NCBI GenBank assembly: GCA_020199835.1
Contig: JAIVJV010000016.1
Span: 1 to 57,429 of the forward strand
Reading direction: 5' to 3'
DNA length: 57,429 bases
DNA from: Acidobacteriota bacterium
GTDB taxonomy: Bacteria; Acidobacteriota; Blastocatellia; Pyrinomonadales; Pyrinomonadaceae
A program made the position numbers and the translations under genes. Shown here piece after piece: positions 8,916 to 17,925 of this stretch (positions are counted from its first letter, which is position 1; each line of letters begins with the position of its first letter). The notes beneath the pieces were generated by a model that was not told the DNA's origin, ran no database searches, and worked only from the letters and a program-made list of their open reading frames with translations.

Positions 8916-9332
8916 CTAGTCGGTGACTTTCTTTCCCTTCAAAAAGCGCGCATCAAACGCGCGCGGCAACAATTCGGCGATATGAAAGACCTCGCTCTGT
9001 CCCTTGAGATTCGCAAAGACGATCGTCGCGCCGCGCGCAAACTCCCAAATGATCTGCCGGCACGTTCCACACGGCGGCGTCAACGTCTCAGTATCAGCAA
9101 CGACTGCGAGCTCAGTAAACTGTCGTTCGCCTTCCGACAACGCTTTCCAGATCGCGACGCGTTCAGCGCAAACAGTCAAACCATAGCTCGCGCTTTCCAC
9201 ATTGCAACCCGTGTAAATTTTTCCGCTTTCCGTTTTAACGGCTGCCCCAACCTTGAAATCTGAAAACGGCGCGACCGAATGCAACCGCGCCTCCTTCGCT
9301 GTTTCGATCAGCGACTGTAAATCTTCGCTCAA
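8916..9332 (-). CDS. cdd: Cytidine deaminase
   Basis: 138-aa zinc enzyme converting cytidine or deoxycytidine to the uridine form. Zn ligands and catalytic Glu are in the standard positions: Cys55 and Glu57 (VCAER), Cys88 and Cys91 (PPCGTCRQ). The length fits the homotetrameric type. The start overlaps the udk stop by 4 nt (9329-9332), indicating translational coupling. With udk and the phosphorylases it feeds imported pyrimidine nucleosides into UMP or uracil. Confidence 0.96.
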   Translation of the reverse strand: MSEDLQSLIETAKEARLHSVAPFSDFKVGAAVKTESGKIYTGCNVESASYGLTVCAERVAIWKALSEGERQFTELAVVADTETLTPPCGTCRQIIWEFARGATIVFANLKGQSEVFHIAELLPRAFDARFLKGKKVTD

Positions 9333-9970
9333 AGCTGACCTCCAACTGTCGTTAAAGCGCTGGCCAGCCTCTCGCGAATTTTTCCGCTGAGCAAATCAAT
9401 ACTCACCAGGTTATGGCCGCCTTCAGGGATGATTACGTCGGCGTGACGTTTCGACGGTTCGACAAATTGCATGTGCATCGGTCTGACCGTGGCGATGTAT
9501 TGCTCGATGACTGACTCCACTGTGCGACCGCGTTCGGCGAGGTCGCGACGCAAACGTCTGATGAAACGAACATCGTCGGGCGTGTCTACAAACACTTTGA
9601 TATCCATCTGCTCGAGCAAACGCGGATCGGCAAAGATCAAGATACCTTCAACGATCACGATCGGCTTGGATTCGACGTGCCGCGTATCGTTCATCCGCGT
9701 GCTCGTCTTGAAATCATAAACCGGCAACTCCACTGCCTCGCCGGCCTTCAACCGGCGCACGTGGTTCACTAGCAGATCGTTGTCGAGCGCGTCAGGATGA
9801 TCGAAATTCGCGATGTTGCGGTAGTCGAGCGGAAGGTCGTTGATGTTGCGGTAGTAGGAGTCCTGCTGAATGAAAACTACTTCGTCGGCGCTGACAGATT
9901 CGAGTATGCGATTCGCAACCGTTGTTTTCCCCGATCCCGTTCCCCCGGAAATGCCGATGATTAAACTCAC
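9329..9970 (-). CDS. udk: Uridine/cytidine kinase
   Basis: 213-aa P-loop kinase phosphorylating uridine and cytidine to UMP and CMP. Walker A GGTGSGKT lies at residues 9-16. QQDSYY, NFDHPDALD, YDFKTSTR and the VEGILIF strand match bacterial uridine kinases. The stop overlaps the cdd start. It lies 7 nt after the purine nucleoside phosphorylase gene. Confidence 0.95.
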   Translation of the reverse strand: MSLIIGISGGTGSGKTTVANRILESVSADEVVFIQQDSYYRNINDLPLDYRNIANFDHPDALDNDLLVNHVRRLKAGEAVELPVYDFKTSTRMNDTRHVESKPIVIVEGILIFADPRLLEQMDIKVFVDTPDDVRFIRRLRRDLAERGRTVESVIEQYIATVRPMHMQFVEPSKRHADVIIPEGGHNLVSIDLLSGKIRERLASALTTVGGQL

Positions 9971-9977
9971 GATTCAC

Positions 9978-10835
9978 CTATACGACGCGACTATGAACCC
10001 GACTCACCACACCCCGCAACAACTGCGCAAACGTGTCGCGCACGCGATCACCCGTGGCCATCACTTCTTCATGATTGATCGGCTCGTCACTGATGCCCGC
10101 GGCCATGTTTGTAATGCACGAGATGCCGAGCACTTCCACGCCCATGTGGCGGGCCACAATCGCTTCCGGAACCGTACTCATCCCCACTGCATCAGCGCCG
10201 AGGTTTCGCAACAGGTGAATCTCCGCCGGCGTTTCATAACTCGGGCCAGACAGCGCCCCGTATATCCCGCGCCGCACTTCCACGCCAATCGCGTTTGCTT
10301 CTTCGACCACCAGTTCCTGCAAGTCGCGCGAATAAACCGCGGTCATGTCAGGAAACCGCGGTCCAAAACGTTCATCGTTTCGACCGCGCAGCGGATTGTC
10401 GCCCATCAGGTTCAGATGATCGCTGATCACCATCAATGCGCCCTGGTTGAGTTGCACGTTGATGCCGCCGGAAGCATTCGTCAGGATCAACGTTTTCACA
10501 CCGAGGAGTTTGAAAGTGCGGATCGGAAACGTGACTTCTTCGAGCGAGTAACCTTCGTAGTAATGCACTCGCCCCTGCATCGCGGCGACGGGAACACTGT
10601 TAACTTTACCAATCACCAAACGTCCGGCGTGGCCCTCGGCAGTCGAACGCATAAACCCCGGAATCTCTTCGTAAGGAATGCCAACTGCGTCTTCGAAGTC
10701 GTCCGCAAAACCTCCCAGCCCGCTACCCAACACGAGGGCGATGCGCGGCTCTAATTTCGTTCGCGCGCGAATCACACGCGCCGCATGTTCGACTCGTTCG
10801 TAAAGACCCGTGCCTGCTCCCTCAGCCATGACCAT
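9978..10835 (-). CDS. punA: Purine nucleoside phosphorylase, trimeric type I
   Basis: 285 aa from the ATG at 10833-10835 (a second in-frame ATG at 10827-10829 is possible). It cleaves inosine or guanosine with phosphate to free base and ribose-1-phosphate. Family motifs: VLGSGLGG, RVHYYEGYS, TNASGGIN, the LMGDNPLRGRND loop, ALSGPSYETPAEI, GMSTVPE and ITNMAAG. This is the mammalian-like trimeric class (PunA/XapA) rather than hexameric DeoD. The open frame continues to 11060 only as a shadow of the permease gene. It lies 2 nt from the permease stop. Confidence 0.94.
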   Translation of the reverse strand: MVMAEGAGTGLYERVEHAARVIRARTKLEPRIALVLGSGLGGFADDFEDAVGIPYEEIPGFMRSTAEGHAGRLVIGKVNSVPVAAMQGRVHYYEGYSLEEVTFPIRTFKLLGVKTLILTNASGGINVQLNQGALMVISDHLNLMGDNPLRGRNDERFGPRFPDMTAVYSRDLQELVVEEANAIGVEVRRGIYGALSGPSYETPAEIHLLRNLGADAVGMSTVPEAIVARHMGVEVLGISCITNMAAGISDEPINHEEVMATGDRVRDTFAQLLRGVVSRVHSRVV

Positions 10836-10837
10836 GA

Positions 10838-11761
10838 CTACTTCTCTTTCTGATAAGGTACACCCAACGCGCGCGGTGGTCGGGACGATCCAATAAAGCC
10901 CGCGAGCACCACTATCGTCAAGACGTACGGCACCATGTTGATGAATTGCACCGGAATATCTTCGCCGGACGGTAACTTTACCGCGCCCTGCATCTGAATC
11001 GAAACCGCTTCTGTGAACCCGAACAACAGGCACGCCAGCAACGTCTGCACCGGTCGCCACTTGCCGAAGATCAACGCCGCAAGCGCGATGAACCCGCGGC
11101 CCGCCGTCATGTTTCGCGTGAAGAGTGACGACTGACCAATCGAAAGATAAGCGCCGCCGATTCCGGCCAGCATTCCGGCGAGTAATACGCCCGAGTATCG
11201 AAGCTTGCTGACACTCACACCCGCGGCGTCAGCAGCTTCCGGCTTCTCGCCGACGGATCGGAGTCGCAAGCCGAAGGGAGTCTTATACAAGACGTACCAG
11301 ATGAGGGCTACCAAAATGAGAATCGTAATCGCGATCACTACCGGTGACTGTGGCAGCAGATGGTCCTTGGGAAGTTGCGGAGTCGATCCTGACGAAAGAA
11401 AAAACGCGCCGCTGAGAAACCCGGGAATGCCGAGCATCAAGATATTGATCGCGGCGCCACTCACCACCTGATCGGCTTTGAACCTGATACAACTCACCGC
11501 GTAGATAAAAGCGATGAAGAGTCCCGCGACGAGTCCTCCGAGCAGCCCGACCCACGGACTGGCGTTGCCCATGCCAAGCTTCGTGTCGGCGGCGTAAGTA
11601 ACAGCGGCGGCAGTGAACGCGCCGGCGAGCATCTTTCCTTCGAGCGCGATGTTGATGACGCCCGAGCGTTCCGAGAAAAGTCCGCCGAGGGCCGCCAGCA
11701 CGAGTGGCGTGGCCAGACGGATCGTCGAGGCAATCAAAGAAAGGGTGAAGACGTCTCTCAT
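10838..11761 (-). CDS. Nucleoside ABC transporter permease 2 (NupQ-like)
   Basis: 307-aa integral membrane permease of the basic-membrane-protein-associated ABC importer family (NupP/NupQ; also branched-chain-amino-acid permease fold). About eight hydrophobic segments are visible. The GVINIALEGKMLAGAF and GLRLRSVGEKPEAADAAGVSV motifs are typical. Start at 11759-11761 overlaps the stop of the other permease (ATGA), so both are likely made together. The pairing with BMP lipoprotein, double ATPase and salvage enzymes supports nucleosides as substrate. Confidence 0.92.
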   Translation of the reverse strand: MRDVFTLSLIASTIRLATPLVLAALGGLFSERSGVINIALEGKMLAGAFTAAAVTYAADTKLGMGNASPWVGLLGGLVAGLFIAFIYAVSCIRFKADQVVSGAAINILMLGIPGFLSGAFFLSSGSTPQLPKDHLLPQSPVVIAITILILVALIWYVLYKTPFGLRLRSVGEKPEAADAAGVSVSKLRYSGVLLAGMLAGIGGAYLSIGQSSLFTRNMTAGRGFIALAALIFGKWRPVQTLLACLLFGFTEAVSIQMQGAVKLPSGEDIPVQFINMVPYVLTIVVLAGFIGSSRPPRALGVPYQKEK

Positions 11762-12849
11762 TGGGTTACGGCCCTCACGCGCGGCAATTGGTTTGCTTGG
11801 GGTCTGGCCCTGCCGACCAACCACTTAAAGAATGATTCCGCTGCGACAAACAGAATGATAATTCCCTGCAACACCTGCACGATGTCTTTAGTCACGTTTT
11901 CGGAAAAGCCGTCGACGTAGATTCCGCCGTGCTGCAACATCGCAAAAAGCAACGCCGCGAAGATCACGCCCAGCGGGTGATTGCGGCCGAGCAGCGCGAC
12001 GGCGATGCCGGTAAAACCGTAGTTGTCGGAAAAACCGTCATAGTAACGATAGCGATAACCGAGTACTTCGTTGATTCCCACCATGCCGGCGAGCGCGCCC
12101 GAAACGGCCATCGCCACGACGATCTGTTTGCGAATCGAAATCCCGCCGTACTCAGCCGCGGAAGGATTGCTTCCGGTCGCCCGGATCTCGTAGCCCCACT
12201 TCGTGCGCCAGAGAAACAGATAGACCAGCACACAACAGAGCAGCGCGAGCAAAAAAGCGACGTTGAGCGGAATACGTTCGGGCAACCCCGGAATGAAGCT
12301 TCCCAGCCGCGGAATGTGCGCGTTCTCGCCGATCATCGCTGTTTGTAAAATCGGATCGCCGGGAACTTTGTAGTAATACTGAGTGAAATAACTGACTAGC
12401 GAGACGGCGATGAAGTTCAACATGATCGTGTTGATGACTTCATGCGAACCAAAGCGTGCTTTCAACACGCCGGGAATCGCGGCCCACAACGCGCCTGCGA
12501 GAATTGCAGCGGCGAAACAAAGCGGGATCAGAAACCACGACGAACGATTCGCAAGCTCGATCCCTACCCACGCGGTCGCAAACGCAGCGATGTAGAGTTG
12601 TCCTTCGACGCCGATGTTAAATAGACCACAACGAAAGCCAACGAGCACCGCGAGTCCGGTGAATATCAGCGGCGTAGCGTGAAAAAGTGTGTAACCAATG
12701 CCATCGGGCCAGGAGAGCGCGCTGCCGAGCAACAGCCGGTAAGCGTCAATCGGATTGTCGCCGACCAGCAGAATGAGAATGCCGCCGACAACAAACGCCG
12801 CGATTACGGCGATAAGCGGGAAAAGAAGTTCACGCGCGAGTGTCTTCAT
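11758..12849 (-). CDS. Nucleoside ABC transporter permease 1 (NupP-like)
   Basis: 363-aa membrane permease, first of two. Multiple transmembrane segments, GFRCGLFNIGVEGQLYIAAF near residue 70-90, and the EIRATGSNPSAAEYGGISI cytoplasmic loop that contacts the ATPase. It lies 6 nt after the ATPase gene and overlaps the next permease by 4 nt. Together they would form the channel of a ribonucleoside importer in the inner membrane. Confidence 0.92.
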   Translation of the reverse strand: MKTLARELLFPLIAVIAAFVVGGILILLVGDNPIDAYRLLLGSALSWPDGIGYTLFHATPLIFTGLAVLVGFRCGLFNIGVEGQLYIAAFATAWVGIELANRSSWFLIPLCFAAAILAGALWAAIPGVLKARFGSHEVINTIMLNFIAVSLVSYFTQYYYKVPGDPILQTAMIGENAHIPRLGSFIPGLPERIPLNVAFLLALLCCVLVYLFLWRTKWGYEIRATGSNPSAAEYGGISIRKQIVVAMAVSGALAGMVGINEVLGYRYRYYDGFSDNYGFTGIAVALLGRNHPLGVIFAALLFAMLQHGGIYVDGFSENVTKDIVQVLQGIIILFVAAESFFKWLVGRARPQANQLPRVRAVTQ

Positions 12850-12855
12850 CCGTGT

Positions 12856-14367
12856 TTAATGACCTCTCGTCATTAACAATCCAATTTCTTCTAACGTCGC
12901 CACCTTGGGATCGACTTCGCCGGCAATCTTCCCGTCGTGAACAACCAACAAACGATCGGACAGACTCGTTACCTCTTCCAACTCCGCCGAAACCAGCAGG
13001 ATCGCGCAGCCCTGATCGCGCAACTTCACCAGCTGCCGGTGAATGAACTCAATCGCGCCGATGTCCACGCCACGCGTCGGCTGCGACACGAGTAGCACTT
13101 TCGGATTGACGTGATACTCGCGCCCGATGATCAGTTTCTGCTGGTTGCCGCCGGAGAGCGAACGCGCCGGCAGCGCGGCGTTGCGCGGGCGCACGTCGAA
13201 GGCCTCGATGATCTCGGTCGCTCGGCGTCGAATCGCGCCGTCGTCGAGAAACACGTTCCCGGCGAGCCTGGTGATAGGCGGCCGGTAGTGCACTCCGAGA
13301 ATCGAATTTTCCGCGAGGTTGAAATCGAGTAGCAGTCCGCGACGATGACGGTCCTCCGGAATATGCGAGATGCCGAGTTCGCGCCGTGCACGCGCGCTTA
13401 CGGCGTTGATGTTCTTTCCATCGATGATGATCTCGCCCGTGATCTGCGCCGGTTCGACCAGTCCTGCGAGTGCTTCGATCAGTTCGGTTTGGCCGTTTCC
13501 TTCAACGCCTGCGATACCGACGATCTCTCCGGTGCGCACCTGAAACGAGATGTTATCGACCCGCTTTGCGCCGGTCGCGGTAGTTACAGACAGATTGCGG
13601 ACTTCCAGCGCCGCGCGGCCCACGTCAGCATCGGGTTTTTCAACGCGCAGCAACACTTCGCGGCCAACCATCATTCGCGCGAGCTCGGCGGCGTTTGTGT
13701 CTTTGGTCTGCACGCCGCCGACTACTTTGCCGTCGCGCATCACAGTCACTTCGTCGGAGATTGCGAGCACTTCGGAGAGTTTGTGCGTGATGATGATTAC
13801 GGTTTTGCCCTGTGCACGCATGCGACGCAGGATGCCGAAGAACTCTTCGACTTCGAGCGGCGTCAACACCGCCGTCGGTTCGTCGAGAATCAGGAGTTTC
13901 GCATGGCGATAAAGCGCCTTTAGTAGTTCGACGCGTTGCTGTTGACCGACGGAGAGATGTTCGACTGGTTCGTTAGGATTAACGGCGAGTTTGAACTCTT
14001 CGGAAAGTTGCCTGATCTGCGCCGCGGCACTTTTGAGATCGAGTGCGAACGAAGAACCGGGCTCAGCGCCGAGCACGATGTTTTCCGCGACGGTCATCGT
14101 CTCGACCAGCATGAAGTGCTGGTGGACCATGCCGATGCCGAGCGCGATCGCGTCGTGCGGCGATCTGATCTCGCGCACTTGCCCATCGACGAGGATCTCG
14201 CCGCTGTCAGCGGTGTAGAAACCGTAAGCGATACGCATCGCCGTCGATTTGCCGGCGCCGTTCTCACCTACGATGGCATGGATCGTTCCGGGCTTAACGA
14301 CGATGTTGACATGATCGTTTGCCAGCACATCGCCGAAGCGTTTTGTTATCTCTCTGAGTTCGAGCAT
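12856..14367 (-). CDS. Nucleoside ABC transporter ATPase (double NBD)
   Basis: 503-aa protein with two ABC domains, as in RbsA/NupO-type importers. The first domain has Walker A GENGAGKST (34-42), signature LSVGQQQR (about 138-145) and Walker B LLILDEPTAVLTP. The second has a degenerate P-loop (GVEGNGQTE) with signature LSGGNQQK and QPTRGVDIG in the Walker B/D-loop region, which is normal for this family. It sits between the BMP lipoprotein and the permeases. Confidence 0.94.
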   Translation of the reverse strand: MLELREITKRFGDVLANDHVNIVVKPGTIHAIVGENGAGKSTAMRIAYGFYTADSGEILVDGQVREIRSPHDAIALGIGMVHQHFMLVETMTVAENIVLGAEPGSSFALDLKSAAAQIRQLSEEFKLAVNPNEPVEHLSVGQQQRVELLKALYRHAKLLILDEPTAVLTPLEVEEFFGILRRMRAQGKTVIIITHKLSEVLAISDEVTVMRDGKVVGGVQTKDTNAAELARMMVGREVLLRVEKPDADVGRAALEVRNLSVTTATGAKRVDNISFQVRTGEIVGIAGVEGNGQTELIEALAGLVEPAQITGEIIIDGKNINAVSARARRELGISHIPEDRHRRGLLLDFNLAENSILGVHYRPPITRLAGNVFLDDGAIRRRATEIIEAFDVRPRNAALPARSLSGGNQQKLIIGREYHVNPKVLLVSQPTRGVDIGAIEFIHRQLVKLRDQGCAILLVSAELEEVTSLSDRLLVVHDGKIAGEVDPKVATLEEIGLLMTRGH

Positions 14368-14379
14368 TGAGGCCGAGAC

Positions 14380-15411
14380 TTAGCTACCCATCGCGTCCGT
14401 CACCTTGATTTCGCCACCGATGATCTTCGCCTTCGCGGCTTCCGCTTCCTGAATTGCTTCAGGCGGGACCAGGTCTTTGTTGAAGTCGTCCATTGCGTAG
14501 CCCACGCCGTCTTTGTCCAGACCGAAGACGTGCAGGCCGGGTGAAAAGCGTTTGTTGACTACCTGGTGCACAATATCGTAAACGGCGTTATCGACGCGCT
14601 TGACCATGCTGGTGAGAACAAAGCCAGGCTTCACCATGTTCTGGTTTGAATCGACGCCGATGACGAAATGTGTGGCGCGTCCATTCTGTTTGCCCTGCTG
14701 CTCCACCGCGTCAAACGCGCCAAGACCAGAGTTACCAGCCGCCGTAAAGATCACATCAGCGCCTTTGCCGATTTGGGCCAACGAAAGCTCTTTCCCTTTT
14801 CCGGGGTTGTTCCAGGCGGAGTCAGTCACGCCGACGTAATTTTCGATCACGCGGATATTCGGATTCACCGACTTCGCGCCTTCTTCGTAGCCTTTAGCAA
14901 AACGATGAATCAGTCCGATGTCCATGCCGCCGAGGAAACCGATGGTTCCGGTGCGCGATGCTTTCGCGGCCAGAATGCCGACGAGATACGAACCTTCATG
15001 CTCCTTGAAAACCAGCGACGCAACGTTCGGCAACTGGCTGACACCGTCGATGATGGCAAACTGAATGTTCGGATAGTCCTTCGCGACCTGTTCCATGATC
15101 GGCGCTTGCGCAAAACCGACGCCGATAATCAAATCGAAGTTTCGCTCCGCAAACGCGCGCATTGCCGGTTCGATCGCGTTCGGTGTGCCCGGTTCAATGT
15201 CGCGCAAGATGATCGGCAGTTCTTTCGCAGCGCGCTGCACGCCCTCCCACGCGGCTGCATTGAACGAGCGATCGTCTTTCCCGCCGATGTCGAAAACGAT
15301 GCCGACGCGAATCTTCGACGGATCTTCCGCCGCCGCTGAACGGCCACAACCAGACAGCGCAAACGCCATGAACCCCAGCAACGCAATCAGAACGAAAACT
15401 TTGTACTTCAT
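14380..15411 (-). CDS. BMP-family nucleoside-binding lipoprotein
   Basis: 343-aa substrate-binding protein of the basic membrane protein (Bmp/PnrA/Med) family. The signal peptide ends in a lipobox, LSGC, with lipidated Cys22. The mature part shows VGIVFDIGGKDDRSFN, GVGFAQ and VIGVDSNQN, typical for purine/pyrimidine nucleoside binding in PnrA-like proteins. Tethered outside the inner membrane, it would deliver nucleosides to the adjacent permeases. Its ATG overlaps the phosphorylase stop by 4 nt. Confidence 0.93.
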   Translation of the reverse strand: MKYKVFVLIALLGFMAFALSGCGRSAAAEDPSKIRVGIVFDIGGKDDRSFNAAAWEGVQRAAKELPIILRDIEPGTPNAIEPAMRAFAERNFDLIIGVGFAQAPIMEQVAKDYPNIQFAIIDGVSQLPNVASLVFKEHEGSYLVGILAAKASRTGTIGFLGGMDIGLIHRFAKGYEEGAKSVNPNIRVIENYVGVTDSAWNNPGKGKELSLAQIGKGADVIFTAAGNSGLGAFDAVEQQGKQNGRATHFVIGVDSNQNMVKPGFVLTSMVKRVDNAVYDIVHQVVNKRFSPGLHVFGLDKDGVGYAMDDFNKDLVPPEAIQEAEAAKAKIIGGEIKVTDAMGS

Positions 15412-16730
15412 TCGTTAACGATTTCCTTCACTAATTGCTCGACCTGTGCCGGCGGTTCGTCGCTGATTTGATACGCAGCGCGGATTCGTTCAGCGGCTTC
15501 TTTCGCCGCGCCCTCATCCGCACAGTAGACCACGCCGAGTGTTTTCCCGCCCTGCACCTGATCGCCTAACTTCCGTTCAGAGATAAATCCAACCGTGGGA
15601 TCGATCGTGTCTTCGATGCGCACGCGGCCGCCGCCGATTGCCGCGATCGCGAAACCGATTTCCGTGGTATCGACGCTGATGATGTAGCCAGAGCGCGGGG
15701 ATTCTACCTTAACGCTTTCGCGTACCAAAGGCAGAAAGCTGCCCGGGTCATCGCAAACGCGTGGTTCACCGCCCTGGGCCACGATGTTGCGCCTCAGACA
15801 CTCGAGCGCTCCGCCCGACCGCAACACGCCACGCAGACGCGCGCGTGCAGCTTCGATCGTGTCATCAACGTTCGCCAACACGAGCATGTGGGCGGAAAGC
15901 TCCAGGGACAACTCAGTTACGGGTGTGGCGCCCTCACTCGCTTCGCCGCGGAGGATCTCGACGCACTCTTTAACTTCCAGGGAGTTCCCCACCGCTGAAC
16001 CAAGCGGCTGGTTCATGTCCGTCAACAAGGCGCGCGTCTTGATGCCGCACGAGTTTCCAGTGCTCACAAGCGCGTGGGCCAAATCTTTTGCTCGCGACTC
16101 TTCCCGCATAAACGCACCGTTTCCAACCTTCACGTCGATGATCATCGCATCGAGGCCGGCCGCGCCTTTTTTAGAGATGATCGACGCGACGATCAACGGG
16201 ATCGCTTCGACAGTCGACGTCGCGTCGCGCAGCGCGTACATCTTCTTGTCCGCCGGTGCGAGTTCCGCAGTCTGTCCGGCCATCGCATAACCGACGTCCT
16301 GCAACACCTGCTTGAACTCAGTCGCACTCAGGTTAACGTTGTATCCCGGAATCGATTCGAGCTTGTCGAGCGTGCCGCCCGTGTGGCCCAGACCGCGGCC
16401 GGAGATCATCGGCACGCACACGCCACACGCAGCAACGAGCGGCGCGATGATGATCGACGTTTTATCGCCGACGCCGCCGGTCGAATGCTTGTCTGCTTTT
16501 GGTTTCGGAATGTCGGAAAAGTCGAGGATGTTTCCGGACCTGAGCATCGCTTCCGTGAGGATCTGCTGCTCGTACTGGTCCATGCCGTTCAGGTAGATCG
16601 CCATGAGCAGCGCGCTGACCTGGTAATCGGCGATGCGGCCGTTTGTGACTCCACCAACGAAGAAATCGATCTCTTCACGCGATAGACTCCGCCCGTCCCG
16701 CTTTTTTCGTATGACGTCCTGTGGTCTCAA
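15408..16730 (-). CDS. deoA: Thymidine/pyrimidine-nucleoside phosphorylase
   Basis: 440-aa phosphorylase that splits thymidine, uridine or deoxyuridine with phosphate. It has the N-terminal helical domain (MRPQDVIRKKRDG), phosphate-binding KHSTGGVGDKTS, the signature around SGRGLGHTGGTLDKLE, and the C-terminal PYNP domain ending near QISDEPP. Whether it is thymidine-specific (DeoA) or broader (Pdp) cannot be read reliably. It is the first dedicated salvage gene of the transporter run. Confidence 0.93.
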   Translation of the reverse strand: MRPQDVIRKKRDGRSLSREEIDFFVGGVTNGRIADYQVSALLMAIYLNGMDQYEQQILTEAMLRSGNILDFSDIPKPKADKHSTGGVGDKTSIIIAPLVAACGVCVPMISGRGLGHTGGTLDKLESIPGYNVNLSATEFKQVLQDVGYAMAGQTAELAPADKKMYALRDATSTVEAIPLIVASIISKKGAAGLDAMIIDVKVGNGAFMREESRAKDLAHALVSTGNSCGIKTRALLTDMNQPLGSAVGNSLEVKECVEILRGEASEGATPVTELSLELSAHMLVLANVDDTIEAARARLRGVLRSGGALECLRRNIVAQGGEPRVCDDPGSFLPLVRESVKVESPRSGYIISVDTTEIGFAIAAIGGGRVRIEDTIDPTVGFISERKLGDQVQGGKTLGVVYCADEGAAKEAAERIRAAYQISDEPPAQVEQLVKEIVNE

Positions 16731-16739
16731 GCTGCTTCC

Positions 16740-17216
16740 TTAGTTGCTTTGCATAAGCACAGCGGCCTGAGCAGTTACTGCGAGCCCCTGGCCGACCGCG
16801 TCGAGTCCTTCACCAGTCTTGGCTTTCACACTGACACAACCCACGTCAATTCCCAGCACGTCCGCGATGTTCTCGCGCATCGCATCGACGTAAGGCCGAA
16901 GCTTGGGCCTTTCGAGCAGGATCGTCGAATCGACGTTCACGACGTGCAAATTGCGTTCGCGGGCGAGCCACATCACGCGCGAGAGCAGTTCCAAACTGTC
17001 GGCGCCGCCCCAGTGCGGATCGTTATCCGGAAAGTGAACGCCAATATCACCTTCGCACAAGGCGCCGAGAATCGCGTCGGCTATCGCGTGGGCCAAAGCA
17101 TCCGCATCGGAGTGTCCCTCAGCGCCGCGGTCGGAGCTGATCTGCACGCCACCGAGCACAAGCGGCCGCCCCTCAACCAACCGATGCGTGTCGTTGCCGA
17201 TCCCGATGCGTAGCAT
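16740..17216 (-). CDS. ispF: 2-C-methyl-D-erythritol 2,4-cyclodiphosphate synthase
   Basis: 158-aa trimeric enzyme of the MEP isoprenoid pathway, forming the cyclodiphosphate. Zn ligands appear as Asp9, His11 and His43 (GNDTHR; AEGHSDADALAHA); GDIGVHFPD and the C-terminal KTGEGLDAVGQG segments are present. The start codon shares a base with the ispD stop (17216). ispD-ispF adjacency is common. Confidence 0.97.
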   Translation of the reverse strand: MLRIGIGNDTHRLVEGRPLVLGGVQISSDRGAEGHSDADALAHAIADAILGALCEGDIGVHFPDNDPHWGGADSLELLSRVMWLARERNLHVVNVDSTILLERPKLRPYVDAMRENIADVLGIDVGCVSVKAKTGEGLDAVGQGLAVTAQAAVLMQSN

Positions 17217-17893
17217 TAGTCCTTTAAAAATGTCTCGGCGATAAGCAGGTCGCGGGGCGTTGTAATCTTAATATTTCTCGCGCTTCCTTCCACAATCGTA
17301 ACCTTGTGTCCGAGACGCTCGACCAGGGCACTTTCGTCTGTCAAAGACGGATCGTTCACGTCCGCTTGCTCGTACGCTTTGCGCAACAACTCGTAACGAA
17401 AACACTGCGGTGTGAGTGCCTGCCGCAGATTGCGGCGTTCCAAAGTCTTTACAACAGCATCGCCTTTGACCAGTTTGATCGTGTCCGTCGCGGGTGTCGC
17501 GAGTATCGCAGCGCCATCGCGTTGAGCCGCGGCGATAGTGTTGTCGATCTCTTCAACGGTTACAAACGGACGCACACCGTCGTGCACCGCAACGATCTCA
17601 GCGGTCGCTGGCCTGATCGACAACAACCCGCGCTTGACCGAATCGGCTCGCGTCGAACCGCCGGGAACGACGCGCGCGAGTTTCCGCAATCCCTGTTTAC
17701 TCGCGAGGGCGAGAAACGCCGCAGACTCGTCCGCCGGCAGCACTACGATCACTTCGTGAACGCTTTCGCACAACTCGAAAGGCTTCAGAGTGTGAAAGAT
17801 TATTGGACTTCCTGCAAGCTGGAGAAACTGTTTTGGCCGATCGCTCGCCATCCGGGACCCGGTTCCGGCGGCGGCAATGATCGCGATGTTCAT
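17216..17893 (-). CDS. ispD: 2-C-methyl-D-erythritol 4-phosphate cytidylyltransferase
   Basis: 225-aa nucleotidyltransferase activating MEP with CTP. The N-terminal AAAGTGSRM glycine-rich CTP loop, KQFLQLAGSPII, VPGGSTRADSVKRGL, VHDGVRPFV and TDTIK motifs are standard for IspD. It lies 32 nt after the PIN-TRAM gene and is fused by a 1-nt overlap to ispF, so the two catalyse steps three and five of the same pathway from one transcript. Confidence 0.97.
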   Translation of the reverse strand: MNIAIIAAAGTGSRMASDRPKQFLQLAGSPIIFHTLKPFELCESVHEVIVVLPADESAAFLALASKQGLRKLARVVPGGSTRADSVKRGLLSIRPATAEIVAVHDGVRPFVTVEEIDNTIAAAQRDGAAILATPATDTIKLVKGDAVVKTLERRNLRQALTPQCFRYELLRKAYEQADVNDPSLTDESALVERLGHKVTIVEGSARNIKITTPRDLLIAETFLKD

Positions 17894-17925
17894 GGAGACG
17901 GATGGGAAAGATGGAAACGGCGGCG